Shown here piece after piece: positions 52,722-60,625 of a stretch of DNA of 64,000 nucleotides (position 1 is its first letter; each line of letters begins with the position of its first letter). Below the pieces are notes generated by a model. It searched no databases, was not told the DNA's origin, and worked only from the letters and a program-made list of their open reading frames with translations. The stretch comes from Pseudorhodoplanes sinuspersici (GTDB lineage: Bacteria > Pseudomonadota > Alphaproteobacteria > Rhizobiales > Xanthobacteraceae), in contig NZ_CP021112.1 of the NCBI RefSeq assembly GCF_002119765.1, positions 5,574,501 to 5,638,500 of the forward strand. Reading direction: 5' to 3'. A program made the position numbers and the translations under genes.

Positions 52722-53528
52722 ATGAACCGCAAGCTCCGTGTCGTCTTTATCGGCTTTGGCGCGATCAACAGCCGCGTCGCCGATCTTCTGAAACAGCGCG
52801 GCGCCGCGATCGAGATCGTTGGTGTCGCGACGAAAGACGATCCGGTCGAGCGTGCGCGTATTCCCTCCGGCGTCGCGTTCCTTGCATCGCCCTCGGACCT
52901 CGCTGCGTTGAAGCCCGATCTCGTCGTCGAAGCCGCGGGCCGTGCCGCCATCGACATGTGGGCGCCGTCGGCGCTGGCCACAGCGCCCTGCATGATCACC
53001 GCATCGACCAGCGCCTTCTGCGACGACGCATTGCTGCCACGCCTCGCTGCCATCGCGGAACAAAACAACAGCCGCATTCTGATTCCGTCCGGCGCGATCG
53101 GCGGCATCGATGCGCTTGCCGGTGCGGCGACACTCGGGCTCGACAGCGTCGTGCATCAGATCGTCAAACCGCCGGTGGCCTGGAAAGGCACGCCGGCGGA
53201 AAAGCTGCTCGACCTCGCCTGCTTGTCGGAACGAAAGGTTTTCTTCTCAGGAACGGCCCGCGAAGCAGCCAGCCAGTACCCGCAGAATGCCAATGCGACG
53301 GTCGTCACGTCGCTCGCCGGCATCGGCCTCGACAAGACGAAGGTGGAGCTGGTCGCCGATCCGGCCGTCAGGCTGAACGGCCATCACATCACCGCAACCG
53401 GCGGTTTCGGCCGCATGAGCATCAGCCTGGAAAACAACCCGCTGGCCACCAATCCGAAATCGTCGGAACTGACGGCGCTGAGCCTGGTCCGCCTGATCGA
53501 GCAGCAGACGAAACCTGTCACTGTTTGA
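52722..53528 (+). CDS. L-aspartate dehydrogenase (NadX/DUF108) family protein
   Basis: A 268-residue NAD(P)-dependent enzyme of the aspartate dehydrogenase family. Rossmann start VVFIGFGAINSRVADLL (about 7-23), ILIPSGAIGGIDAL (about 123-136) and the C-terminal signature NGHHITATGGFGRMSISLENNP, then NPKSSELTALS, match archaeal/bacterial aspartate dehydrogenases, including the catalytic histidine region. It follows the monooxygenase gene by eight bases. In a degradative operon it may act on a different amino or imino acid, so the exact substrate is open. Confidence 0.85.
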   Translation: MNRKLRVVFIGFGAINSRVADLLKQRGAAIEIVGVATKDDPVERARIPSGVAFLASPSDLAALKPDLVVEAAGRAAIDMWAPSALATAPCMITASTSAFCDDALLPRLAAIAEQNNSRILIPSGAIGGIDALAGAATLGLDSVVHQIVKPPVAWKGTPAEKLLDLACLSERKVFFSGTAREAASQYPQNANATVVTSLAGIGLDKTKVELVADPAVRLNGHHITATGGFGRMSISLENNPLATNPKSSELTALSLVRLIEQQTKPVTV

Positions 53529-53667
53529 TCCACATCAAAGCCTGACGCAAAAAGCGTAAAGTTTGCGCAGCCGGGCCTGCACACCGCGCATAAGGGATTT
53601 TCGCTTTTCCCCGCACGGGCTATAATGCATCCAACCGAATGCATCGACCCAAATGCGGAGAAGTCCC

Positions 53668-54561
53668 ATGCCCCGGCTGCGCCATTTTGCAATCTGCGTC
53701 AGCGACCTCGACAAGTCGGCGAAGTTCTACGGCGACGTGTTCGGCATGAAACGGCACGGCCGCGAGGATCTGTCGATCGGCTCGGCGGTCTATATGGGCG
53801 ACGGCACCATCAACCTCGCACTCCTGAACTTCGTCGGCACGGAAGGCCATGATTTTGGCGACAAAGCCGAAGGCCAGATCGGTCCGAACCATTTCGGCTT
53901 CCAGGTCGACAGCATGAAGGAGACGCAGGCGCTGATCGAACAGAACGGCGGCAGGTTCTTCTTCGATCTCGGCGACGAGCGGAAGGGCAATTTCGAACGC
54001 AAGTTCAAGGACCCCGAAGGCATCATCTTCGACATTTCGGAGAATGGCTGGGTCGGCACCGACGGCCGCAAAATCAAGTCCGATCCGGCGCATGCGTTTC
54101 TCGACGAGGTTCTGGTGACGCCGGAAGCCCTTTCAGGCCGGATCAAGCATTTCGCCCTGACGGTGAAGCAACTGGAGAAGCAGTCGGAATTCTACCAGAC
54201 GGTGTTCGGCCTGAAATTCCTCGGCTACGATCATCAGCCGATGGGCTCGGCGATCTATCTCAGCGACGGCGTCACCAATCTCGCGCTGATTCATCCGAAC
54301 AAGCCGGAGAACGAGATTGTGTCCGGGCCGAACCATTGCGGCTTCCAGGTCACCGACCTCAAGGCCACCGAAGGCAAGATCGACAGCGCCGGCGGCAAGT
54401 TCTTCTTCGACTTCGGCGACGCCAAGCACGGCAATTTCGAGCGCAAGTTCAAGGATCACGACGGCGTCGTGTTCGATATCTCCAAGCACGGCTGGACCGG
54501 CACCGACAGCTATATCGAGCAGAAGCACGAAGACGAGAAGACGCTCGCGCCGGCGAAGTAG
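53668..54561 (+). CDS. Double-domain VOC (glyoxalase/extradiol dioxygenase superfamily) protein
   Basis: A 297-residue protein made of two tandem VOC modules (about 1-130 and 155-290). Each has an N-terminal (R/K)HFA strand, F-Y...V-F-G, a PNH-GFQV strand and a GNFERKFKD..G..FDIS strand, so the two halves are visibly duplicated. The repeated His and Glu could form a metal site, as in extradiol dioxygenases or glyoxalases. GGAG seven bases upstream supports the ATG at 53668 over 53653. Final gene of the monooxygenase operon; possibly a ring-cleavage dioxygenase or isomerase. Confidence 0.8.
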   Translation: MPRLRHFAICVSDLDKSAKFYGDVFGMKRHGREDLSIGSAVYMGDGTINLALLNFVGTEGHDFGDKAEGQIGPNHFGFQVDSMKETQALIEQNGGRFFFDLGDERKGNFERKFKDPEGIIFDISENGWVGTDGRKIKSDPAHAFLDEVLVTPEALSGRIKHFALTVKQLEKQSEFYQTVFGLKFLGYDHQPMGSAIYLSDGVTNLALIHPNKPENEIVSGPNHCGFQVTDLKATEGKIDSAGGKFFFDFGDAKHGNFERKFKDHDGVVFDISKHGWTGTDSYIEQKHEDEKTLAPAK

Positions 54562-54572
54562 GAGGAACCTTA

Positions 54573-54593
54573 CCTCCCCCTGAAAGGGGGAGG
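54573..54593. repeat. Hairpin CCTCCCCCT-GAA-AGGGGGAGG
   Basis: A perfect 9-bp stem with a 3-base loop between convergent genes, identical to the first hairpin at 4253-4273. Probably a mobile intergenic repeat that also works as a terminator. Confidence 0.7.
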
Positions 54594-54676
54594 GAGCACA
54601 CCGTGCGTGTGTTTGAATCAAGCAGGGGATATGCCGCGCTCTCTTCGTTCGTCACTCGCTGCTGCGAAACGATACC

Positions 54677-55675
54677 TCACGGCACCAGCACGGCCGCGCC
54701 GACGAGCCGGCCTGACCGAAGATCGGCGATGGCGTCGTTCGCGGCGGTGAGCGGATAAGATGTCGTATGCACCGTCACGCCCGCCTGTTTCGCAACCGAC
54801 AGAAATTCATGGCCGTCCTTGCGCGTGAGGTTGGCCACCGACACGATCTCCCGCTCCTCCCAGAGATCGCGATAGGGAAATGACGGAATATCGCTCATGT
54901 GAATGCCGCCGCAGACGACGCGGCCGCCCTTTTTCACGAGCTTCAGCGCGCGCGGCACGAGTTCGCCGGCTGGCGCGAAGATGATGGCGCAATCGAGGAG
55001 TTCCGGCGGCGTGTCCATCGACGCACCGGCCCAGACAGCGCCGAGCGAACGCGCGAGATCCTGCGCCGCGTTGTCGCCTGTGCGCGTAAACGCATAAACG
55101 CGTCGGCCTTGCCATCGGCCCACCTGCGCGATGATGTGCGCAGCAGCGCCAAAGCCAAATAATCCGACAGCCCTGCCCGGTCCTGCGGCAACAAGAGACC
55201 GCCATCCGATCAGGCCCGCGCACAGGAGCGGCGCTGTCGCGACCGGATCTGGATAATCGCTGAGATCGAGCACGAAATCCGAGTGCGCGGCAACATGCGT
55301 CGCAAATCCGCCATCGCGCGTATAGCCGGTGAATTCCGGATCGTCGCAGAGGTTTTCGCGATCGGCACGGCAATAAGCGCAATGTCCGCAGGTGTGGCCA
55401 AGCCACGGAATGCCGACGCGCTGGCCGATCTGAAAACCGTCCGTCGATGGACCGAGCGCTTCGACACGGCCAACGATTTCGTGTCCCGGAACGATCGGCC
55501 TTTTCACCGCTGGCAATTCATCGTCGATCACATGGAGATCGGTGCGGCAGACGGCGCAGGCTTCGACCCGAACAAGCAGTTCGCCAACGCCCGGATGTGG
55601 CAATGGCCGTTCGACGCGCTCCAGCGGGGCGCCGGGACGCATCGACACCATGGCTGTCATTGACGTCTCAGCCAT
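54677..55675 (-). CDS. Zinc-dependent alcohol dehydrogenase
   Basis: A 332-residue medium-chain dehydrogenase. The catalytic zinc site is in CAVCRTDLHV (Cys about 39) and PGHEIVG; the structural zinc site is the four cysteines of CGHCAYCRADRENLC (about 97-111). Nucleotide binding is in VGLFGFGAAAHIIAQV. The family resembles AdhP-like enzymes with GYTRDGGFA. It would interconvert an alcohol and aldehyde or ketone. Convergent to the VOC gene; 63 bases separate it from the downstream end of the FAD hydroxylase gene in the same direction. Confidence 0.9.
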   Translation of the reverse strand: MAETSMTAMVSMRPGAPLERVERPLPHPGVGELLVRVEACAVCRTDLHVIDDELPAVKRPIVPGHEIVGRVEALGPSTDGFQIGQRVGIPWLGHTCGHCAYCRADRENLCDDPEFTGYTRDGGFATHVAAHSDFVLDLSDYPDPVATAPLLCAGLIGWRSLVAAGPGRAVGLFGFGAAAHIIAQVGRWQGRRVYAFTRTGDNAAQDLARSLGAVWAGASMDTPPELLDCAIIFAPAGELVPRALKLVKKGGRVVCGGIHMSDIPSFPYRDLWEEREIVSVANLTRKDGHEFLSVAKQAGVTVHTTSYPLTAANDAIADLRSGRLVGAAVLVP

Positions 55676-55737
55676 CGTCTACCAACCGTTTGCCGCCCAA
55701 AATCCAGTTCGTCAGGCCGAAAACTGACGTCCAGCGT

Positions 55738-56865
55738 TCACGTTCCGGTCGGAACATGGCGCGCCGTCTTGGTGCGCTGCGCGACCATCCATTTGGATTT
55801 TCCAGCAAGCGTCAGGAACGCGCGGCGCAATGGCGATGGCCATGTCGTCGGCAATCCAAGGAACACCGAAATCCGCTGCGTGTGTTCGGTCATTGGCCGC
55901 TCATTGCGCTCCCACGCGGTGAGCGCCTTGGCCATGTCCGGCTCGCGATCGAGAAACACCGCCAGCGCCAGCGCATTCATCATCGAGCAGCCAGCCCCCT
56001 GCCCGATATTCGGCGGCAGCGCGTGCGCGGCATCGCCAAGAACGGCGACTTTGCCGGACGACCACGACTTCAAGCGGATATATTCGAAACGATCATAGCG
56101 GCCCTGATCGCCGATGCGGTCGATCAGATCGCTCCAGTGCGGGAATGCCTTTTTCCAGTAGTCCTTGTCGATCGGCGTCTGCGTCGCGCGCTTGTCGGCA
56201 TCCAGCATCGTCAACGCGATATAGACTTCGGTCGGGCTGACCGGCGTGTAGAGGATGCGAAGGCTCCCCGACCAGTTTTCGATCGTGGTACCGCCATCGC
56301 CGGATGCGATCTCTTCGGGCGTCTTGTCGATCAACACGCGGATCGCACCATCGGGCAAAGCGCGCCGCTTGGCCACAAGCTCGAGGCTGTCGCGAATCTT
56401 CGAATTGACGCCATCGCCGGCAACGATCAGATCGGCCTTCAGCGTGCGTCCGTCCGCCATGACCAGCGTGCCATCCGGTGTTGCACCGATGGCTTCCGAA
56501 CCCAGCGCGATCTCGACACCGAGCCGCCGTGCGGCATTCGCCAGCGCGGTGATGACCTGCTGGCGCTTGATGCTGAACACGCGCTTCGACGGGTCCCAGC
56601 GATGCACAGACAGGACGTTATTATTCTCGTCGCGCATCTCGCGCGTATGCGCGAAGGGCGCGCCCTGTACCGCCTCGTCATAGGCACCGAGCGTTTCCAG
56701 AACACGCAGCCCATTCTCGTAGATGTAGATGCCGGCACCGGAGGGCCGCAACTGATCGGCGCGCTCGTGCACGCGCACGCTCCAGCCATGCTTTGCCAGG
56801 GCACATGCGGCTGCGAGACCTGCAAACCCACCACCGACGACTTCTGCGTGACGCTTTTCGGGCAT
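55738..56865 (-). CDS. FAD-dependent aromatic hydroxylase (class A flavoprotein monooxygenase)
   Basis: A 375-residue single-component monooxygenase. Motifs: GxGxxG as VVGGGFAGLAAACALA (about 9-24), the DG motif DLIVAGDGVNSKIR (about 150-163) and the GD motif VAVLGDAAHALPPNIGQGAGC (split; about 275-295). It belongs with salicylate/6-hydroxynicotinate/pyridine-carboxylate hydroxylases. The start at 56865 is chosen because it places MPEKRHAEVVGGG at the N-terminus and because the earlier ATG at 56907 lies inside an intergenic repeat. It is adjacent to an ABC binding protein in the same direction, so the imported compound may be its substrate. Confidence 0.85.
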   Translation of the reverse strand: MPEKRHAEVVGGGFAGLAAACALAKHGWSVRVHERADQLRPSGAGIYIYENGLRVLETLGAYDEAVQGAPFAHTREMRDENNNVLSVHRWDPSKRVFSIKRQQVITALANAARRLGVEIALGSEAIGATPDGTLVMADGRTLKADLIVAGDGVNSKIRDSLELVAKRRALPDGAIRVLIDKTPEEIASGDGGTTIENWSGSLRILYTPVSPTEVYIALTMLDADKRATQTPIDKDYWKKAFPHWSDLIDRIGDQGRYDRFEYIRLKSWSSGKVAVLGDAAHALPPNIGQGAGCSMMNALALAVFLDREPDMAKALTAWERNERPMTEHTQRISVFLGLPTTWPSPLRRAFLTLAGKSKWMVAQRTKTARHVPTGT

Positions 56866-56902
56866 GTCGATTGTCTGAATCGTTTCTTTGTATTTCGACG
56901 CT

Positions 56903-56963
56903 GTCATGGCCGGGACATAAGGCGTCAACGACGCCGTCTTTGACGGCTATGCCCGGCCATGAC
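56903..56963. repeat. Intergenic palindromic repeat (GTCATGGCCGGG...CCCGGCCATGAC)
   Basis: Arms GTCATGGCCGGG and CCCGGCCATGAC enclose GGCGTCAACGACGCC and CGTC...GACG pairs. The right end (TATGCCCGGCCATGAC) matches the repeat at 15911-16034. It fills the gap between the binding protein and hydroxylase genes. Confidence 0.75.
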
Positions 56964-56978
56964 GAAGGTCAATACCAG

Positions 56979-57977
56979 TTACTTGATGAACTGGTTGGTA
57001 TAGAGCTCATCGACCGGCGTCTTCTTCTGGATGATGCCCTTTTCCAGATAGAAGTCCTGCAGCTTGGCCAGGCGGTCGCCGTTGATTTCGCCGAGACGCT
57101 TCTGGTCGACATAGACCAGCTTCTGGAAATAGTTCAGCGCCGCCTTCACCACCGGCTCCTTGCCCTTCCATTCCGGCACGAACTTGACGAAGTCCTCAGC
57201 CGCCTGGTTGGGATTATCCATCACGTCCTTCATGCCGCGCATCGCCGCGCGCACGAATTTCTGGATCATCTCCGGGTTGTCCTTGATCATCTTGTCCGAC
57301 ACCGCAATGCCCTGCGCCATATGCGGGAAGAATTCGTCGGTCGGGATGATCTTGATCTTGGTGCCGGTCGCTTCCACGAGTGCGATCCAGTCGGGCACGC
57401 CGGCCATGCCGACCGACTTGCCGGTGGCCACCGATTCCCACACGCCGGTCGGACCGGCCGCCTGGATGTTCACATCGTTCTGCGTCAGGCCGACGCTCGC
57501 GAGCAGTCCCAGCAGCGCATAGAAGGTCGTGTCCTGATACGACAGGACAGTGATGGTCTTGCCCTTGAGGTCCACCGGCTTGCTGACGCCGGAATCCTCG
57601 CGCACCACCGTCTGCATGAAGCCCTTGCCGCCGAACATGGCGACGATCTTCACCGGCACGCCATTGCCGCGCACCATGATCGGCCCGTCGCCGACGATGC
57701 CGCCGATCTGCGCGTTGCCGGCGCCGACCTGCTTGGCCACTTCAACGCCGCCGCGCGCCACCTGGAAATCGACGTCAAGGCCTTCGTCCTTGAAATAGCC
57801 CTTGCCCTTGGCGAGCTGCAGCGGCGCGAACGACGGAAGGATCGGCGGTGCCGGAAACAGATAGGTCACCTTTTCCTGCGCTACCGCGCTCGTCATCGTC
57901 AGGCCGGCCGCAAATACGGCAGCGAGCGTGACGTGCGCAACCCGCCGCGCTGTGGAAGAACGCTTCAACCCAATCAT
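56979..57977 (-). CDS. ABC transporter substrate-binding protein (NMT1/SsuA-like)
   Basis: A 332-residue periplasmic receptor: a signal peptide with a hydrophobic core about 15-32 (ending near SAVAQE), then APPILPSFAPLQLAKGKGYFKDEGLDVDFQ, characteristic of NMT1/ThiY/SsuA receptors. GAGAGGGG precedes the ATG. It is divergent from the ATPase and permease genes at 58135-59738, with which it should form one importer. Confidence 0.9.
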   Translation of the reverse strand: MIGLKRSSTARRVAHVTLAAVFAAGLTMTSAVAQEKVTYLFPAPPILPSFAPLQLAKGKGYFKDEGLDVDFQVARGGVEVAKQVGAGNAQIGGIVGDGPIMVRGNGVPVKIVAMFGGKGFMQTVVREDSGVSKPVDLKGKTITVLSYQDTTFYALLGLLASVGLTQNDVNIQAAGPTGVWESVATGKSVGMAGVPDWIALVEATGTKIKIIPTDEFFPHMAQGIAVSDKMIKDNPEMIQKFVRAAMRGMKDVMDNPNQAAEDFVKFVPEWKGKEPVVKAALNYFQKLVYVDQKRLGEINGDRLAKLQDFYLEKGIIQKKTPVDELYTNQFIK

Positions 57978-58134
57978 AGAAATCCCCTCTCGTGGTTCAG
58001 AAAACGTCCCGCACGTCGAAAAGCGTGACAGCTTTCAATTTGTCTTACTATACTCTCCAGTCTCGTCAGATGCTACTTGGGCGTCCGCCCAAGAATTTAT
58101 CAACAACTGGTCCGGATGTTGCTCCCATCGCCGT

Positions 58135-58947
58135 ATGAACAGGCCCATGAAACGTCTTGAATATCGCAAGGTTACGATGCGCTTCGCAGGTGCGAAAGGC
58201 GCTGTCTTCACGGCCATCGAGGACGTCGACATTGCCCTCGACGACGGCGAGGTTGTGTCCCTGATCGGGCCCAGTGGCTGCGGCAAGAGCACATTGCTCA
58301 ATATCGGAGCAGGCCTCTATGCACCCAGCATCGGCGACGCTTACGTCGACGGCGAGCGGGTCGAAGGGCCGAACTCGCATGTCGCCTTCATGCTGCAAAA
58401 GGACCTGCTGCTGCCCTGGCGGACGATCGAACAAAACGTGATGCTGGGCGCCGAAATCCGCAAACTCGATAAGGCCAAGAGCCGGCAGAAGGCCCGCGAT
58501 TTGCTGGACGCCTTCAAGCTCGGCGGCTTCGGCGAACGCTACCCGCATCAATTGTCCGGCGGCATGCGGCAACGCGCGGCCTTGGCGCGCACGCTGGCCG
58601 TCGATCCGTCGGTGCTGTTGCTGGACGAGCCCTTTTCCGCGGTCGATGCGCAGACCCGCATCATGCTGCAGCACGATCTCGCGCAAACATTGATGACGGC
58701 AAAGAAGACAGCTTTGCTGATCACCCATGATCTCCTTGAAGCGGTGATCCTGTCCGATCGCGTGCTGGTGATGAGCCGGCGCCCCGGCAAGATCATCGAC
58801 GAGATCAAGATCGATATTCCCGATCGCGATCAGCCGCTGAAGCGGCGCAACGATCCGAAAGTCGTCGGCTATATCGAACGGCTGATGGAAAAACTCGATA
58901 TCGGTCATCCGACGCTGGACGACCAGGCACTCAAGGCGACCGCATGA
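58135..58947 (+). CDS. ABC transporter ATP-binding protein (nitrate/sulfonate/taurine type)
   Basis: About 270 residues: Walker A GPSGCGKSTLLNIGAG (about 43-58), signature LSGGMRQRAALARTLAV, Walker B VLLLDEPFSAVDAQTR and H-loop LITHDLLEAVILSDRV. ATGs at 58135 and 58147 are both possible; the frame is open upstream to 57928 but is not ATPase-like. Its stop overlaps the permease start (ATGA). Confidence 0.92.
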   Translation: MNRPMKRLEYRKVTMRFAGAKGAVFTAIEDVDIALDDGEVVSLIGPSGCGKSTLLNIGAGLYAPSIGDAYVDGERVEGPNSHVAFMLQKDLLLPWRTIEQNVMLGAEIRKLDKAKSRQKARDLLDAFKLGGFGERYPHQLSGGMRQRAALARTLAVDPSVLLLDEPFSAVDAQTRIMLQHDLAQTLMTAKKTALLITHDLLEAVILSDRVLVMSRRPGKIIDEIKIDIPDRDQPLKRRNDPKVVGYIERLMEKLDIGHPTLDDQALKATA

Positions 58948-59738
58948 CCGACGCTGAACGTTCTATCCTTGTCCGCCGCGGCACGGTCGCGAGCCTGATC
59001 CTGCTTGTGGTGTTTCTCGCCGCCTGGGAATGGGGCCCGGGCTTGCTGAATGTCCCGACCTTCATCGTCCCGCCGCTGTCGATGGTCTACAAGGAATTCA
59101 TCCGCATGTGGGGGGTGAGCGCGCTGCCCTTCCACACCGGCATCACCGCGTTCGAAGTCCTGGTCGGGTTCGCGCTCGGCAGCCTGCTCGGCATGGTGAT
59201 CGGCTATGCCCTGGGCATGTCGCCGACCGCCGAGTTTGCGCTCTCGCCCTATATCTTAGCCTTGCAGATCGCGCCGAAAGTGGCGTTCGCGCCGCTGTTC
59301 ATCCTGTGGATGGGCTTCACCATCTATCCGAAGATCCTGGTGGCGATCCTGATCGTGTTCTTCCCGATCATGATCAATGTGCTGACGGCGGTGCGCAATG
59401 TCGATCCAGACCTGATCAATCTGGCGCGCTCGTTCAAGGCATCGCGCGCGCAGATTTTCTGGAAGATCGAATTCCCGGCGTCGCTGCCACCGCTGTTCGC
59501 GGGTCTTCGCATCGGCTCGACACTCGCCGTGGTCGGCGTGGTGGTCGGCGAACTGGTCGGCGGCAATTCGGGGCTGGGCTTTCTTCTCTCCTTCGGCGAA
59601 GGCCAGGGCAACACGCCGATGGTGTTCGTGACCATCATCCTGCTGACACTCGTCGGCAGCGTAGCCTATTTCCTGGTGGTGCTGCTCGAACAGCGCGTGC
59701 TGCATTACCTGCCGCGGCGCGCGATGGGCGGGGTTTAG
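58944..59738 (+). CDS. ABC transporter permease (SsuC-like)
   Basis: A 264-residue permease with about six membrane segments and the EAA loop NLARSFKASRAQIFWKIEFPASLPPLFAGL (about 154-183). Start overlaps the ATPase stop as ATGA. With the ATPase and the divergent receptor it completes an importer probably for an aromatic or heterocyclic compound, judging by the flanking hydroxylase and Rieske oxygenase genes. Confidence 0.92.
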   Translation: MTDAERSILVRRGTVASLILLVVFLAAWEWGPGLLNVPTFIVPPLSMVYKEFIRMWGVSALPFHTGITAFEVLVGFALGSLLGMVIGYALGMSPTAEFALSPYILALQIAPKVAFAPLFILWMGFTIYPKILVAILIVFFPIMINVLTAVRNVDPDLINLARSFKASRAQIFWKIEFPASLPPLFAGLRIGSTLAVVGVVVGELVGGNSGLGFLLSFGEGQGNTPMVFVTIILLTLVGSVAYFLVVLLEQRVLHYLPRRAMGGV

Positions 59739-59741
59739 TCT

Positions 59742-59882
59742 TTACCCTCCCCTGGAGGGGGAGGGTCGGCGAGCATTGAACGAAGTGAAATGCGAGACGG
59801 GGTGGGGTGAAGCTTTTGAAAATCACCCCACCCCGCTGTTCGCTTCGCTCACAGCGACCCTCCCCCTCCAGGGGAGGGTGAA
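59742..59882. repeat. Large palindromic intergenic element
   Basis: Outer arms TACCCTCCCCTGGAGGGG... (59743-59768) and the reverse complement ending at 59879 match over about 25 bases; each arm is itself a hairpin. An inner pair GGGGTGGGGTGA / TCACCCCACCCC closes a loop of about 12 bases. The element fills the gap between convergent permease and TetR genes and could extrude as a cruciform or act as a terminator in both directions. Confidence 0.8.
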
Positions 59883-59889
59883 AACACCC

Positions 59890-60528
59890 TCACCCCAAAA
59901 TATGCCTTACCGCGCTTTCGATCCGCACATCGACATCTTGCTTGGTCGGCTTTTTCTCGATGCCCAGCAGCATCTTCAGATGCGAATAGCCGCGCAGCAA
60001 TTCGAGAAACTCTTCCGCTGAGCGGCGTGGATCGTTGACCTTGAGACTCGGATTGCCGTTGTGGCGTATGAAATACGCCTCCAGCGCATCGATACAGGCT
60101 TGCGGGCCCGTCTGATAGAAGAGCTGGCCGAGTTTCGGGAAACGTCGGCTTTCCGCAATGACGATGCGATGCAGCTCCGCCGTATCCGGTTCAAACACGA
60201 TATCGGTCATCTTGCGGGCGAAGGCACGCAACGCCTGCTGCGGCTCCTGCGCAAAGATCGCGTCGAGATCTTCCGCGACGATGAACTGGCACAAGTCGGT
60301 GATGACCCCGGCGAACAATTCTTCCTTGCTGCCGAAGTGCCGGTAGACCGTCATCTTCGACACCCCCGCCAAAGCCGCCACCTGATCCATGCTGGCGCCG
60401 CCAAAGCCCTCTTTCAGAAATGCAGCCTTGGCGCCCTGCAGGATCGCTTCACGCTTTTTGTCCGACAGGCCGGGACGGCTTGTGACAGGCCGGCTGGGGA
60501 CATGAGATTTTTCCATCGCGATCGTCAC
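59890..60528 (-). CDS. TetR family transcriptional regulator
   Basis: A 212-residue TetR repressor with N-terminal HTH: SMDQVAALAGVSKMTVYRHF (about 46-65), then a helical ligand-binding domain ending in SHLKMLLG. A GTG start at 60528 is favoured because AAGGAGGAG lies just upstream; an ATG follows at 60516. It is divergent from the Rieske oxygenase genes, and a perfect palindrome lies 17 bases upstream of its start. Confidence 0.9.
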   Translation of the reverse strand: MTIAMEKSHVPSRPVTSRPGLSDKKREAILQGAKAAFLKEGFGGASMDQVAALAGVSKMTVYRHFGSKEELFAGVITDLCQFIVAEDLDAIFAQEPQQALRAFARKMTDIVFEPDTAELHRIVIAESRRFPKLGQLFYQTGPQACIDALEAYFIRHNGNPSLKVNDPRRSAEEFLELLRGYSHLKMLLGIEKKPTKQDVDVRIESAVRHILG

Positions 60529-60544
60529 GACTCCTCCTTGCCGC

Positions 60545-60568
60545 AAACGATACTATGCAGTATCGTTT
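60545..60568. promoter_or_regulatory. TetR-type operator palindrome
   Basis: AAACGATACT-ATGC-AGTATCGTTT is a perfect 10-bp inverted repeat with a 4-base centre, lying between the divergent TetR and Rieske oxygenase genes. Size, symmetry and position fit a TetR operator controlling both directions. The embedded GATACT/AGTATC half-sites recall other TetR-family operators built on TACT/AGTA. Confidence 0.75.
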
Positions 60569-60625
60569 AATTCCAAACTGGCTGCGGCGCCCCCTCGCCT
60601 AGCGGTCCTCACCGGAGATCAGGCC

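Noticed and set aside
49519-53528. 3-hydroxyanthranilate dioxygenase plus aspartate dehydrogenase considered as an NAD biosynthesis cluster
   Set aside because: Both enzymes can feed quinolinate formation, but nadA, nadC and kynurenine-forming genes are missing and the surrounding genes are catabolic.
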